In this document: positions 1-10,183 of the stretch, piece by piece
Layout: every line of letters starts with the position of its first letter
How positions within the stretch are numbered: position 1 is the stretch's first letter
Source of the DNA: Azorinus chamasolen
Taxonomy: Eukaryota; Mollusca; Bivalvia; Cardiida; Solecurtidae
Length of the DNA stretch: 64,000 bases
Direction of reading: 5' to 3'
Assembly: GCA_963576725.1 (NCBI GenBank)
Contig: OY755241.1
Location: forward strand, 80,201,153-80,265,152
The notes under the pieces: generated by a model
Seen by the model: the letters and a program-made list of their open reading frames with translations, nothing else
Database searches by the model: none
What the model was told of the DNA's origin: nothing
Translations under genes and position numbers: made by a program

Positions 1-488
1 CTTCAAGATTTGCTTGATTGGCATAGATCTATGTTTACAAAGTCCAAATGATAGATATATCGCTCTCATCAATGACCTACAGTAGATCTATATAAACATC
101 AATAGATAAATCTGTTTACAGCAGTGAAATGAATTACATACTTTTAGTGTACTAACCTGAGTATGAGTGTTTAGATTTTGGATCCAGTTATCAATGTAGA
201 TCAAGTTAAAGATATGTATTTTTGTTTATCTCTCAAATTGGGGAAATTCCCAGAAGCATTTGTTGGCTCCTGGGATTGGAGTCTCTGGGGCTCACTAAGG
301 GTGAGAGTTCTACATAAAGTTTACAGTTCAACTAAACAATGTGTTATCATTCATTTGTAGAGGTATATTCTGGTATTTAATATTAGAATCTGTAGTTAGT
401 AAGAATATGTTAAAGCCTTGTCTTGATATAAAATGTCTGAAATCATTAACAGCAGGTATACTTACATTAATGTCTCCCCTTTGGTGCC

Positions 489-678
489 TTATTCCCAGTT
501 GCTAGCTCTGACCCACATGACGTAATCTGCATGAGGATTTTGGCGGATGTTGAGGAATTCAAATCTCATCTGCCTCTCCGCCATATTGCTGAACACTTGT
601 GCTGTGGTATAACTCCATTTTTGATCATTAAATGCTGTAGAATCTAGTGCAAAAATATGTTTGCCTGTGTTTACTTTC
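489..678 (-). CDS. Possible terminal exon, unrecognised protein
   Basis: An open minus-strand frame of 62 codons ends at a TAA at 491-489. It is preceded by a plausible acceptor (minus strand ...GTCCTCAG|GAAAG at 679-680), entering in phase 2. The peptide (VNTGKHIFALDSTAFNDQKW..., ending YVMWVRASNWE) has a mixed, non-repetitive composition, unlike the repeat-derived frames elsewhere. A minus-strand ATTAAA lies near 375, a possible polyadenylation signal. I do not recognise the family and see no partner exon. It could also be a transposon fragment or a chance frame. It does not resemble the CIMIP2 C-terminus, so I do not assign it to the minus-strand gene that starts at 32299. Confidence 0.28.
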
Positions 679-1181
679 CTGAGGACAATACTTAACTGTG
701 CTAAAATAATCACTCAAGACCATTTCTTGCAAGAAATTTGTGAAAGGGGATGCAAGTGAAGTATGCTAAAATGGAAAAGAAAACCATTCACAGGAACAAT
801 CATTTCAAATGGAGGTAAGAGAACTTCTTTTGTATATATTTGTTGTTCTGTACATATCAATATGCAGATTTACTAATTGAGAAAATAGTGTGTGAATTAA
901 TATTGCAAGGATCTCCATAAATATGAATATGATAGTGTTAAATAGTTGTTAATCTCTGGTGCAGAAAATGTGTTTACTGCTTCTAAGGCTAAGATTGTTA
1001 GTGTATACCGAGATTAGGTAGTGCTTAAATGAGCTCCATCACCTTGGTAATTATCTGTGTGTGATAATAATAATAAGTTGGAATTTTGCTGGAAACTTAC
1101 AGAAAATGTTAATAGATCTAGATCTAAATTCTTTCTCTAATTATAGAACAATATTTGAAAATAAAGCAGTGCATGGTGGGG

Positions 1182-1372
1182 TTAACCCTGTCCCTTTTCT
1201 ATGTTTAGAATCTATTCCAAAGTTCAATACCGGTACCTACTGAATATTCATATACAAAATACTTATAATGAAATATAGAAGGTGTAACATTGTAGCCATT
1301 TCAGAAAGTAAAGAAACAGATCTATTACATTAGCAAACAGAACAGACCCTGATCAGAGAAATGGCTGAATGT
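1182..1372 (-). mobile_element. Family A hairpin MITE, truncated
   Basis: Starts at TTAACCCTGTCCC, the reverse of the family A right end, and keeps the interior (CCTACTGAATATTCAT, GTAGCCATTT, AGTAAAGAAACAGATCT) up to the first hairpin arm at about 1330-1372. The second arm and the other end are missing. It ends about 46 bp before the candidate exon at 1419. Confidence 0.6.
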
Positions 1373-1418
1373 ATATAGAGGAATCAACGTTTTAGATTTT
1401 CTGTTTTGATTTCTTTAG

Positions 1419-1522
1419 AATGTTAAACTGATGGGAGAGGTAAAAGTTACCAGAAAGATTCTGAGAAGTGTCCAAAACAAACAACAGACCAGGATTTACA
1501 CTGATGGGAAAACTGCTACAAG
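1419..1522 (+). CDS. Candidate internal exon of unrecognised plus-strand gene
   Basis: A 104-bp open stretch is bounded by a pyrimidine-rich acceptor (ttgatttctttag) and a donor AAG|GTATTG. Only one frame is open: NVKLMGEVKVTRKILRSVQN..., ending YTDGKTATR and leaving two bases. Upstream, an ATG at 809-811 directly before a strong donor (ATGGAG|GTAAGAG at 814/815) joins in phase 0 and has an in-frame TAA further 5', so the protein could begin ME|NVKLMGEV. The outgoing phase (2) does not fit the exon at 2045, which needs phase 1, so an exon is missing between them or one of the two is wrong. Function unknown. Confidence 0.35.
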
Positions 1523-1782
1523 GTATTGCATGTTTTTTCTCCACAGTCAAATGTTGTCAACCCAAAATGGTTTTTATGTCAGGGAGGTGTAAAAATGCGA
1601 CTAATATAAGACCCTTAAACTGGTTCTTTGTTAATAGTGCCCATTAGTGGTCAGATTTCGAAATAGCAGACCACTCTTAATTTCAGACCACGTATCGATT
1701 GAATCATGATTTAAAATATTTCTTTCTTTTATACAAGTGTTCCTAATTTTGGATTGATTGTCAAGCAGAACATTACTGTAGA

Positions 1783-1985
1783 ATAACCCTTTCCCTCATA
1801 GTAAGTGCTTTCACGCATTTGCAAACAGTAGACCCAGATCAGATGGCTCAAATAGGAGCCGTCTGATCAGGGTCTGCTCTGTTTGCTAATGGAATTTGAT
1901 AAAATTTGTTTCTCTTTACTTTCTAAAATGGCTACAATGTTCCATTTTCCATATTTCATTATAACTATGTATTCAGTAGGTGTTT
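1783..1985 (+). mobile_element. Family A hairpin MITE
   Basis: Left end TAACCCTTTCCCTCATA, hairpin core at about 1826-1892 (AGACCCAGATCAGATGG paired with CCGTCTGATCAGGGTCT), then the family A right part to TATTCAGTAGG. The last ~40 bp and the terminal GGGAAAGGGTTAA are missing. It ends 60 bp before the exon at 2045. Confidence 0.75.
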
Positions 1986-2044
1986 GCTGCATTATGTATA
2001 CAAAACCTGCTTATTTTCATTTTTGCTTTTTGTCATTTCTGAAG

Positions 2045-2155
2045 GTGGGTTCAACACTTTGGAGCAGGCCATCTCCGGGGGTCTTAGGATCATCAAAGCC
2101 AAACCAGGAGATACTCGACTTTTGCTTGATACAACTAAGAGCAAGGCTTGCAAAG
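2045..2155 (+). CDS. Internal exon of unrecognised plus-strand gene
   Basis: A 111-bp exon with acceptor tttttgtcatttctgaag and donor AAAG|GTAATT. It reads (x)GGFNTLEQAISGGLRIIK then AKPGDTRLLLDTTKSKACK, entering in phase 1 and leaving one base. That base (G) joins AT of the next exon to give Asp, so the 2156-3273 intron is phase-consistent. The peptide is balanced and protein-like, and the three parts (this exon, the next exon with its stop, and a polyA signal) form a coherent 3' gene end. I do not recognise the family, and the sequence shows no catalytic motif or membrane segment. Confidence 0.55.
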
Positions 2156-2162
2156 GTAATTT

Positions 2163-2403
2163 GTAACCCTTTCCTTCATGAATATTCATTCAAAACTCAA
2201 CCCACAATGAGTATTGAATGAAATGTTTTCAGTCAAATACTTGAAACAATTAAATTATTTAATTGCCACAGGTAGAAGTGTAGAATCTCATCTTTAATTT
2301 TCCTTTAACAAGATAGAGTAGACCCTGATCATGCAGCTCCTATAGCAGGTGCCTGATATGGGTCTACTGTTTGCAAAAGCGTATCTATTAAGTAACGGGT
2401 TAA
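2163..2403 (-). mobile_element. Family A2 hairpin MITE, diverged
   Basis: GTAACCCTTTCC at the left and ACGGGTTAA at the right enclose a decayed hairpin (AGACCCTGATCATGCAGCTCC / GGTGCCTGATATGGGTCTACT, about 2328-2386). The left end begins 8 bp after the exon donor at 2155. Confidence 0.65.
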
Positions 2404-2453
2404 ATGCCACTTATTTATCTTGCTAATGAATGAATTGTTGATGTTGCTGATAT

Positions 2454-2648
2454 TACAGTGGAACCTGCCTTAAGCGGCCATTCATTTATTAAACAAGCAG
2501 ATGGTTGCTTAATGCAGGGTAAAAGTAATACAGAAAGCTCCACTAGGAGCTTTCTGCATTACTCTTGACCTGCATTAAGCCACCACCTACATAACAGATC
2601 CATAAGTTGACCGTATTTTGATGGTCGTTTAAGACAGGTTTAACTGTA
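2454..2648. mobile_element. Family E palindromic element (pogo/Tigger-like MITE)
   Basis: The ends TACAGTGGAACC and GGTTTAACTGTA are inverted and share the dinucleotide TA. The core arms (GCTTAATGCAGGGTAAAAGT... and ...CTTGACCTGCATTAAGC) form a long imperfect hairpin. TA targets and CAGTnnAACC ends are typical of pogo/Tigger-type elements in the Tc1/mariner group. No transposase frame is present. Confidence 0.65.
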
Positions 2649-2709
2649 ATTTTGCTTTTGCCTTTCTATAAAATGGATTGTTATTTCACACATGAGTATG
2701 CACAATTTA

Positions 2710-2801
2710 AAAAATTCCCTTTTTCTCTAGTAAATGCTCTTTTTTGGTAGATTTATTGAAGGAGGCTGGGTCTAAAAATAGCCTATGAGGTAATTGGTTA
2801 A
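2710..2801 (+). mobile_element. Family B right-end fragment
   Basis: Only the right end is present: CTCTAGTAAATGCTC, GGTAGATTTATT, GGGTCTAAAAATAGCCTATG and the terminal AATTGGTTAA. The hairpin and left end are absent. Confidence 0.55.
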
Positions 2802-2959
2802 AGCACTGTAGTGTCACCATTTCATGCGTTGCTGTCAAAATTCTAAAACGACATCATTATAAAACAATAAACTGAAATGCATAGGCTCTTTCATATTTTC
2901 TGAACAAGTCACAACAAGACAGAACAGTAGATCTCATAAGACAAAGTGACTTTTTTTTC

Positions 2960-3173
2960 TTTATACCTTTCTACACCCCTACAAGTGTCAAATTTTGAAA
3001 CTGTTGTGATAAATAGAGCATTCTCTCCAAATATAGGAGCAAATGCTCCATTTATCACAATGGTTTCAAAAATGAACAGCTCCAACCTTTTCCTTTTCTC
3101 TTGTAAATGCTCCTTTTTCGTGGATATATTCAAAGAGGTTAGGTCTAAAATAGCATATGGGGGAATGGGTTAA
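2960..3173 (+). mobile_element. Family B hairpin MITE
   Basis: Hairpin arms GTGATAAATAGAGCATT... / ...TGCTCCATTTATCACAATGG at about 3006-3066, followed by the standard right part and GGGGGAATGGGTTAA. The left end is degraded to CCTTTCTACACCCC. It lies in the last intron of the plus-strand gene, 100 bp before the terminal exon. Confidence 0.75.
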
Positions 3174-3273
3174 GCATTATACTTAAGCTCAACCCTAATT
3201 TTCATTAAAGAAAAGTTTTAAAATGTAGACCACTGATGATTTATGAAGAATGTCCCTTTTCGTTTAACTACAG

Positions 3274-3362
3274 ATTATGTTACTGTATGGGCCAGGTCGA
3301 GAGGGATGCAGCCTGTAGCAGACAGCAAGTTAAATGATGCCATCACAGAACTGACTGCATAG
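3274..3362 (+). CDS. Terminal coding exon of unrecognised plus-strand gene
   Basis: Acceptor tcgtttaactacag at 3260-3273, then AT completing an Asp codon with the G left by the exon ending at 2155, then YVTVWARSRGMQPVADSKLN DAITELTA and a TAG stop at 3360-3362. The phase match to the previous exon and the AATAAA about 330 bp downstream support a genuine gene end. The predicted C-terminus is short and soluble, with no recognised domain. A homology search with the joined 2045-2155 + 3274-3362 peptide would settle the family. Confidence 0.55.
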
Positions 3363-3694
3363 TGCATACGCAAGGACAAAATTGAAGAGATCTACACAAC
3401 AGTAGTATAACGATGTCGCGATGTGTCTGTGACGTGTTGGAAAAACAATATATACTGTTTATTTTTTGGTTTTGATTAATACTGTATATCAAATGACAAG
3501 GACTGTCATTAGAAATTGCAGCTAGTTTAACATATAATAATTATATACACCTTTTTATGCCTTTTTAAACAGTGTTTGATTCGGATGAATATTTGAGTTA
3601 TGTTCATTTATGTGAAGTGCATTATTTATACTCATTTAAGAAGACCCTTGGTTTTGTAAAATACAGTATATTAAACGGTTTTGGTATAAATTAT

Positions 3695-3700
3695 AATAAA
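3695..3700 (+). terminator. AATAAA polyadenylation signal of the plus-strand gene
   Basis: AATAAA in TTATAATAAAGTTTC, 333 bp after the TAG stop at 3362. The interval 3363-3720 is AT-rich and free of the hairpin repeats, as expected of a 3' UTR. Confidence 0.55.
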
Positions 3701-3841
3701 GTTTCAAAATTATCAATTTGGGTTGTTTTGGGTTTTTTTGACATTGGGCTACTCCTAATTATTTTCAGTGTACAGCAATGATGATCAATCATGGACCAGT
3801 GTATTTGATACCTCTAATCTGTGTGTCTGTCTGTCCGTCCA

Positions 3842-3935
3842 ACTACCCCCCCCCCCCTTTCAAACAGGAAAAATGTCCGCCTTCTGTCCCCCCCACCCCC
3901 CCTCCCCCCACCCCCCCCACCCCCCCCACCCCCTT
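3842..3935. repeat. C-rich microsatellite
   Basis: Runs of C (7-9 bases) alternate with CCCCACC blocks and two copies of CTTTCAAACAGGAAAAATGT. This produces proline-rich or glycine-rich translations on either strand, which are not genes. Confidence 0.85.
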
Positions 3936-3956
3936 TCAAACAGGAAAAATGTCCGC

Positions 3957-4260
3957 CTTAATCCTTTCTGTCCGCCTGGACAAATTTCGGAGGGGCATGT
4001 TTTGTCCGCCTGGACAAATGTAAATGTCCGCCTGGATAAATGTAAATGTCCGCCTGGATAAATGTAAATGTCCGCCTGGATAAATGTAAATGTCCGCCTT
4101 GATAAATGTAAATGTCCGCCTGGACAAACATAAATGTCCGCCTGGACGAATGTGAATGTCCACCAGGACATTTTACCTGTCCGCTTGGACACCTATTCGG
4201 AAGTCCGCCTGTAATGTGAATATCCGCCTGGACACATCTTACATTTCCGCCCGGAAATCC
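3957..4260. repeat. 22-bp minisatellite
   Basis: Nine or ten tandem copies of a 22-bp unit (TGTCCGCCTGGATAAATGTA plus AA) with few changes in the centre and decay after about 4160. Because 22 is not a multiple of 3, all three frames stay open on the minus strand, which explains the long but meaningless frames there. Diverged TCCGCC units continue to about 4460. Confidence 0.9.
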
Positions 4261-4496
4261 AGTCAAATGTCCAGGTGGATTTTTTTTTTCTCCACCCGGA
4301 CATTTTAGATCACATGACCCGGACTAATTTAAATATTTCGCCTCATTTTGTTACTAAAGATAGTAATCCGCCTCTATAATGTTCATCTGACTAAAACTTC
4401 CAATTCCGCCTGGACAAAGGCTTTTTTGTCCACCTGTAATCCGGGTGGAATCCGTCTAGGATTTTTCGTACAGGTATATTCATAGTAAGCGGACCT

Positions 4497-5515
4497 AGCT
4501 GGAACAACTACACATATGGCACAACCTACAACAGGCAAGTGTGACTGGCACAGCCTCACAAACAGGCAGGCCTGACTGGCGCAACCTCACAAACAGGCAG
4601 AACTGATTGACACAACCGCACAAACAGGCAGGCCTGACTGGCACAACCTAACAAATAGGCAGGCCTGACTGGCACAACCTAACAAACTTGCAGGCCTGAC
4701 TGGCATAGCCTCACAAACAGGCAGAACTGACTGACATAGCCTCACAATCAGGCAAACCTGACTGGCACAACCTCACAAACAGGCAGAACTGATTGGCACA
4801 ACCTCACAAACAGGCAGGCCTGACTTGCACAACCTCACAAACAGGCAGAACTGACAGGCACAACCTCACACACAGGCAGAACTGACTGGCACAACCTCAC
4901 AAACAGGCAGGCCTGACATGCACAACCTCACAAACAGGCAAACTTGACTGGCACAACCTCACAAACTTGCAGGCCTGACTGGCACAACCTAACAAATAGG
5001 CAGGCCTGACTGGCACAACCTAACAAACTGGCAGGTCTGACTGGCACAGCCTAACAAACAGGCAGAACTGACTGACATAGCCTCACAATCAGGCAAACCT
5101 GACTGGCACAACCTCACAAACAGGCAGAACAGACTGGCACAACCTCAAAAACAGGCAGGCCTGACTGGCACAACCTCACAAACAGGCAGGCCTGACTTGC
5201 ACAACCTCACAAACAGGCAAGTGTGGCTGGCACAGCCTCACATACAGGCAGGCCTGACTTGCACAACCTCACAAACAGGCAAGTGTGACTGGCACAGCCT
5301 CACAAATAGGCAGAACTGACTTGCACAACCTCACAAACAGGCAAAACTGACAGGCACAACCTCACACACAGGCAGAACTGACTGGCACAACCTCACAAAC
5401 AGGCAAGTGTGACTGGCACAGCCTCACAAACAGGCTGAATTCTGACTGGCACAACCTCACAAACAGGCAGGCCTGACTGGCACAGCCTCACAAACAGGTA
5501 CAACTGACTGACACA
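4497..5515. repeat. 31-bp minisatellite, about 32 copies
   Basis: Tandem units of about 31 bp with the core CTGACTGGCACAACCTCACA followed by AACAGGCAGGC. Variants (AACTGATTGACAC, GTGTGACTGGCACAGCC, TAACAAATAGGC) alternate and recur in short blocks, so larger segments have also been duplicated. No spacers and no coding potential. Confidence 0.92.
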
Positions 5516-5670
5516 TCAACTTCACAAAATGTTTGGAACAGAATGAGAGGTAAAGTGACTTGGCGACCTTACCTGACTGGCATCGACAAACAGTTTGCAA
5601 CCGCATGATAGGTTGAATAACTTTGTGTAACAACAGGATATGAGATGTTTAACACTCAGTCAGTATTTTC

Positions 5671-5922
5671 TTTACCCCTTTCCCTCATATAAACGTGTTT
5701 TCATGCATTAGCAAACAGAGTAGACCCAGATCAGACGACTCCTAGAGGAGCCGTCTGATCAGGGTCTGCTCTGTTTGCTAATAGAATTTGAAAGATGTGT
5801 TTTTTTTGCTTTCTAAAATATGTACAATGTTCCTCTTTGCATATTTCTTTATAATTATTTTGATAATGAATATTCAGTAGGTATTGAAATTTGGGCTAAA
5901 TATAAAATAGGGGAAGGGTTAA
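5671..5922 (+). mobile_element. Family A hairpin MITE, full length
   Basis: TTTACCCCTTTCCCTCATAT at the left, hairpin at about 5707-5779 (GACCCAGATCAGACGACTCC / GGAGCCGTCTGATCAGGGTC), right end GGGGAAGGGTTAA. About 250 bp, flanked by TTAC and TTAA. Confidence 0.85.
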
Positions 5923-5941
5923 CATTTGAACAAATCAACAG

Positions 5942-6090
5942 TAAATTTTGAGCAGTTATTAACCATTTGAATGTGGGGTATACAGGCACTATAATCTGAA
6001 AACCATGTAGACATAGATCAGAGGTCTCTTAGAGGAGTCATCTGATCAGGGTCTGCACTGTTTGTCATTCAAAACCCCAAGCAAGTAGGA
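5942..6090. mobile_element. Family K hairpin relic
   Basis: AACCATTTGAATGTGGGG left part, hairpin TAGACATAGATCAGAGG / CATCTGATCAGGGTCTGCAC, then TTTGTCATTCAAAACC. Family K shares the GATCAG hairpin core of family A but has different flanks. The right end is unclear. Confidence 0.45.
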
Positions 6091-6095
6091 CCAAA

Positions 6096-6275
6096 GAGCT
6101 AAAGATAAAGGTGCATACCCAGATACCAAAACTGTCAATTCTCCACCAAACCCTGTATTCCGTCTCTTTGAGACAATTCTAAAGACTGGTCACAGTACAG
6201 GATTTGGTGGAGAAATAAAGGAGCTATTCTTGAAAATGTTGAAATTTACGCATCTTATGTGGACCTCTGGGATCA
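6096..6275. mobile_element. Family H palindromic element
   Basis: The arms TCTCCACCAAACCCTGTATT and ACAGGATTTGGTGGAGAAAT form the inner stem, flanked by AGATACCAAAACTGTC and TACGCATCTTATGTGG. Related copies are at 51056 and 58018. Boundaries and target site are not certain. Confidence 0.55.
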
Positions 6276-7106
6276 GATCAGATGGTTCCTGTAGGAGCCA
6301 GCTTGACCATGTCTGCACTGTTTGCTTATGAATTTTATCTTTTTATGCTTTATTCTCCCCGCCATAGGTATGTGAGGGTCGGGGAGGACCATCCCTCATC
6401 ATACCTCACAATCATTTGATAGGTTAGTAGCACTGATTCATCTTTATGATAAGTATAATGGTTACATAAGTTAACAAACAGATACAATCAATGGTAATCA
6501 ATTTTAAACAATGCTGTTTCAATAAAAAAATATTATTGATTTATATTTTATACAACTACTATTTTGACAGGGAGTTTCTATGAATTTGATAATAAATAAG
6601 AAAAAACAAGAGAGTCGTCACGGGTGACAAATGCCCCCAAAGTGTTTGACACCGAAATGCATTTTGGCGGAAAAATAATACAATGTAATGCAGGTGTAAC
6701 ATGAAAATTTGATGCTGTTAAAAATGACACAGGAGTCAGTTCTTAACATTAGAAACAGAACCTTTGACGATTATGATAGCTAAGAAAAGAGCCAAAGGTC
6801 AAAACTTAGTTAAAAAGGACCCAAAGTCATTCTCAACGTTAAAAAGGACCCTGGGTTGATTGTCAACGTTTAAGGTATAGGAGATATGCTCTGGACAAGC
6901 TTTTTGTATCTGGTAAGGTATAGGAGATATGCTCCGGACTGTAAAATTGAGGTCAAAGGTCAAGGTCAAGGTCAGTGATCTGAAAATGGTACACGACTCT
7001 CCGCCATCCCAAGATGAACTCACAAACCAAATTTGGAATCCGTAGCTGGTAAGGTATAGGAGAAATGGTCCGGACAAGCTTTGTGTAAAATCTAGGTAAA
7101 AGGTCA

Positions 7107-7121
7107 AGGTCACAGTGACCT
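7107..7121. promoter_or_regulatory. Exact palindromic AGGTCA element (ERE-type), first of eight
   Basis: AGGTCACAGTGACCT matches the inverted repeat spaced by three bases that steroid-type nuclear receptors bind (oestrogen response element form). The same exact 15-mer recurs near 7254, 7408, 7567, 8026, 8341, 8655 and 8966; units near 7870, 8488, 8804 and 9116 are mutated. In most units it is preceded by direct AGGTCA repeats (AGGTCAAAGGTCA, a DR1 form, and TCAAGGTCA, an ERR/SF-1 form). The sequence match is certain; receptor binding is inference. Confidence 0.5.
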
Positions 7122-9228
7122 GAAAATGGTACGCAACACACCGCCATCCCAAGATAAACTCACACACCAAATTTGGAATCCGTAGCTGGTAAGGTATAGG
7201 AGATATTCTCTGGACAACCTTTTTTGTAAAATCGAGGTCGAAGGTCAAGGTCAAGGTCACAGTGACCTGAAAATGGTACGCGACATTCCTCCATCCCAAG
7301 ATGAACTCCCACACCAAATTTGGAATCCGTAGCTGGTAAAGTATAGGAGATATACTCCGGACAAGCTTTTTGCAGCTGGTAAGGTATAAGCTTTTTGTAA
7401 AATCCAGGTCAAAGGTCAAGGTCACAGTGACCTGAAAATGATACGCGACACTCCGTCATCCCAAGATGAACTCACATACCAAATTTTGGATCCGTAGCTG
7501 GTTAAGGTATAGGAGATATGCTCCGGATAAGCTTTTTGTAAAATCGAGGTCAAAGGTCAAGGTCAAGGTCACAGTGACCTGAAAATGGTACGCGACACTC
7601 CGCCATCTCAAGGTGATCTCACACACCAAATTTGGAATCCATATCTGGTAAGGTATTATAAGGAGATATGCTCTGGACAAGCTTTTTGTAAAATCGGTCA
7701 AAGGTCAAGGTCAAGGTCAAGTGATCTGAAAATGGTACGCGACATTCCTCCATCCCAAGATGAACTCCCACACCAAATTTGGAATCCGTAGCTGGTAAAG
7801 TATAGGAGATATACTCCGGACAAGCTTTTTGCAGCTGGTAAGGTATAAGCTTTTTGTAAAATCCAGGTCAAAGGTCAAGGTCACAGTGATCTGAAAATGA
7901 TACGCGACACTCCGTCATCCCAAGATGAACTCACATACCAAATTTTGGATCCGTAGCTGGTTAAGGTATAGGAGATATGCTCCGGACAAGCTTTTCGTAA
8001 AATCGAGGTCAAAGGTCAAGGTCAAGGTCACAGTGACCTGAAAATGGTACGCGACACTCCGCCATCTCAAGGTGATCTCACACACCAAATTTGGAATCCG
8101 TATCTGGTAAGGTATTATAAGGAGATATGCTCTGGACAAGCTTTTTGTAAAATCGGTCAAAGGTCAAGGTCAAGGTCAAGGTCCGGTGATCTGAAAATGG
8201 TATGCGACACTCCTCCATCCCAATATGAACTCACAAACCAAATTGGAATCCTTAGCTGGTAAGGTATAGTTGATATACTCCGGACAAGCTTTTTGTAGCT
8301 GGTAAGGTATAAGCTTTTTTTAAAATTGAGGTCAAGGTCAAGGTCACAGTGACCTGGAAATGGTACACGACACTCCGCCATCCAAAGATGAACTCACACA
8401 CCAAATTTGGAATCTGTAGCTGGTAAGGTAAAGGAGATATGCTCTGGACAAGCTTTTTGTAAAATCGGTCAAAGGTCATGGTCAAGGTCACAGTGATCTG
8501 AAAATGGTACGCGACACTCCTCCATCCCAAGATGAACTCACACACCAAATTTGGAATCCTTAGCTGGTAAGGAATAGGAGATATATTCCGGACAAGCTTT
8601 TTGTAGCTGGTAAGGTATAAGCTTTTTTTAAAATCGAGGTCAAAGGTCAAGGTCAAGGTCACAGTGACCTGGAAATGGTACGCGACACTCCGCCATCCAA
8701 AGATGAACTCACACACCAAATTTGGAATCTGTAGCTGGTAAGGTAAAGGAGATATGTTCCGGACAAGCTTTTTGTAAAATCGGTCAAAGGTCATGGTCAA
8801 GGTCACAGTGATCTGAAAATGGTACGCGACACTCCTCCATCCCAAGATGAACTCACACACCAAATTTGGAATCCTTAGCTGGTAAGGTATAGGAGATATA
8901 CTCCGGACAAGCTTTTTGTAGTTGGTAAGGTATAAGCTTTTTGTAAAATTGAGATCAAAGGTCAAGGTCAAGGTCACAGTGACCTGGAAATGGTACGCGA
9001 CACTCCGCCATCCCAAGATGAACTCACACACCAAATTTGGAATCTGTAGCTGGTAAGGTAAAGGAGATATGCTCCGGACAAGCTTTTTGCAAAATCAAGG
9101 TCAAAGGTCAAGGTCAAGGTCACAGTGACATGAAAATGGTACGCGACACTCCCCCATCCCAAGATGAACTCACACACCAAATTTGGTATCCATAGCCGAT
9201 GTGACAAAGGAAATATACTCCGGACAAA

Positions 9229-9260
9229 AGGTACACACACCCACACACACACACACCCAC

Positions 9261-9294
<34 letters not shown>

Positions 9295-9312
9295 CCACCC
9301 ACACACACACGC
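9229..9312. repeat. (CA)n / CACACCCACA microsatellite
   Basis: Nearly pure CACACA with CCCACA interruptions inside the right part of the Helentron-like element. Confidence 0.95.
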
Positions 9313-9362
9313 ACGGTGCGATCACTATATGCCGCCAAAGCCTAGCTTTGGGGGCATAAAAA

Positions 9363-10183
9363 TTAAAAAAAATTACATATATAATAATTATAATCATATT
9401 AAATAAATCACATCTAGAGTATCCTGATAGATAAAAAACGAAAAAAATAATAATGGAAAAATGCTTGATGGGGTTCTCTCATTTCAATAATACATGTATT
9501 ACTATTTCATGTCTTTTCATATATCAATGTTTAAATCTGTGCAGGAAAAGATAATTGTCAGGCCTTTTTTACATTTTAGATATAGTAATATATATGGATG
9601 AATCTATTCCTTAATTAGATCACAATATTTTGACCATGTCTGAGCAAACTGTTCAGAGCTTTATATTAAGCTATTATTTTGTTTTTGCTTATGAAATAAT
9701 ATAGAGCTGATTATACAGTTTCTTCAATGCCAGGAACTTCTGTCTTCATATATCATTACAGAATAACAGTTAATTGAGATTCATGATCTCATTATATTTT
9801 CCATGAATTTTCATCAAAGTAAAGGATCAAAAGTAATACTATGAAAAATAAGGGCAGTTTGATTAAAAAAATTACTTTCGGTAGTACAAGAAATAGTTTA
9901 TAAATTGGTAGAGACATCAGTGATAAACATGTCATTTATCTGTAGTGTCACATTGCTAGAATGTTTCTCTGTTTTGGATATCTCACAGGACGTCACTATC
10001 TGCGCACCTCAGAACCTTTTAGATACACTTGTCATTCTTCTGTGCACTGTGAAGGAAGTATGGCTTGCAAAGATTATTATCCGATTTGTTATAATTGAAG
10101 TATGTTTTACTTCAATAAAGCTCATCCCTCTTAAGAAAATACAAACTGAGCATAAAACCATCTGTATCTTGATGAGAGATCAT
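9363..10183. other. Unique AT-rich stretch with one doubtful exon
   Basis: No repeat family recognised. A plus-strand frame is open from 9905 to 10207. Within it an acceptor-like tract ends at 9988 (ggatatctcacag), followed by DVTICAPQNLLDTLVILLCT VKEVWLAK..., and AATAAAG occurs near 10112 inside the same frame. It could be a terminal exon, but no donor partner of fitting phase was found and the C-terminal half looks random. Confidence 0.3.

Larger units (their letters stand above)
6601..9362 (+). mobile_element. Helentron-like ('pearl'-type) element with tandem core
   Basis: A 2.76-kb repetitive element. It begins near AACAAGAGAGTCGTCACGGG, continues with about 14 diverged core units of roughly 150 bp (6890-9200), a CA-rich microsatellite (9230-9310), and a terminal hairpin CCAAAG-CCTAG-CTTTGG at 9334-9350 before GGGGGCATAAA. 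Left arm + tandem core + microsatellite + terminal hairpin is the architecture of bivalve pearl/HINE elements, the non-autonomous Helentrons. No Rep/helicase frame is present. Each core unit carries AAGGTCAAGGTCACAGTGAC-type sequence with several AGGTCA half-sites. Minus-strand frames such as VCEFILGWRSVAYHFQVTVT are translations of the unit and not a protein. Confidence 0.7.

Noticed and set aside
489..678. Assignment of the minus-strand exon at 489-678 to the CIMIP2-like gene
   Set aside because: The sequence has no PGYxG-type motif, and a plus-strand gene end lies between them, which would require nesting.
3768..4266. Long proline- and histidine-rich open frames on both strands
   Set aside because: They are translations of the C-run and the 22-bp minisatellite, open in several frames at once.
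4497..5515. CRISPR-like array of ~31-bp repeats
   Set aside because: Units abut without unique spacers, the genome is eukaryotic, and the variation is that of a minisatellite.
6799..9034. Open frames up to 260 codons (VCEFILGWRSVAYHFQ repeats)
   Set aside because: They follow the ~150-bp core repeat of the Helentron-like element and appear in several frames and on both strands; no Rep or helicase motif.
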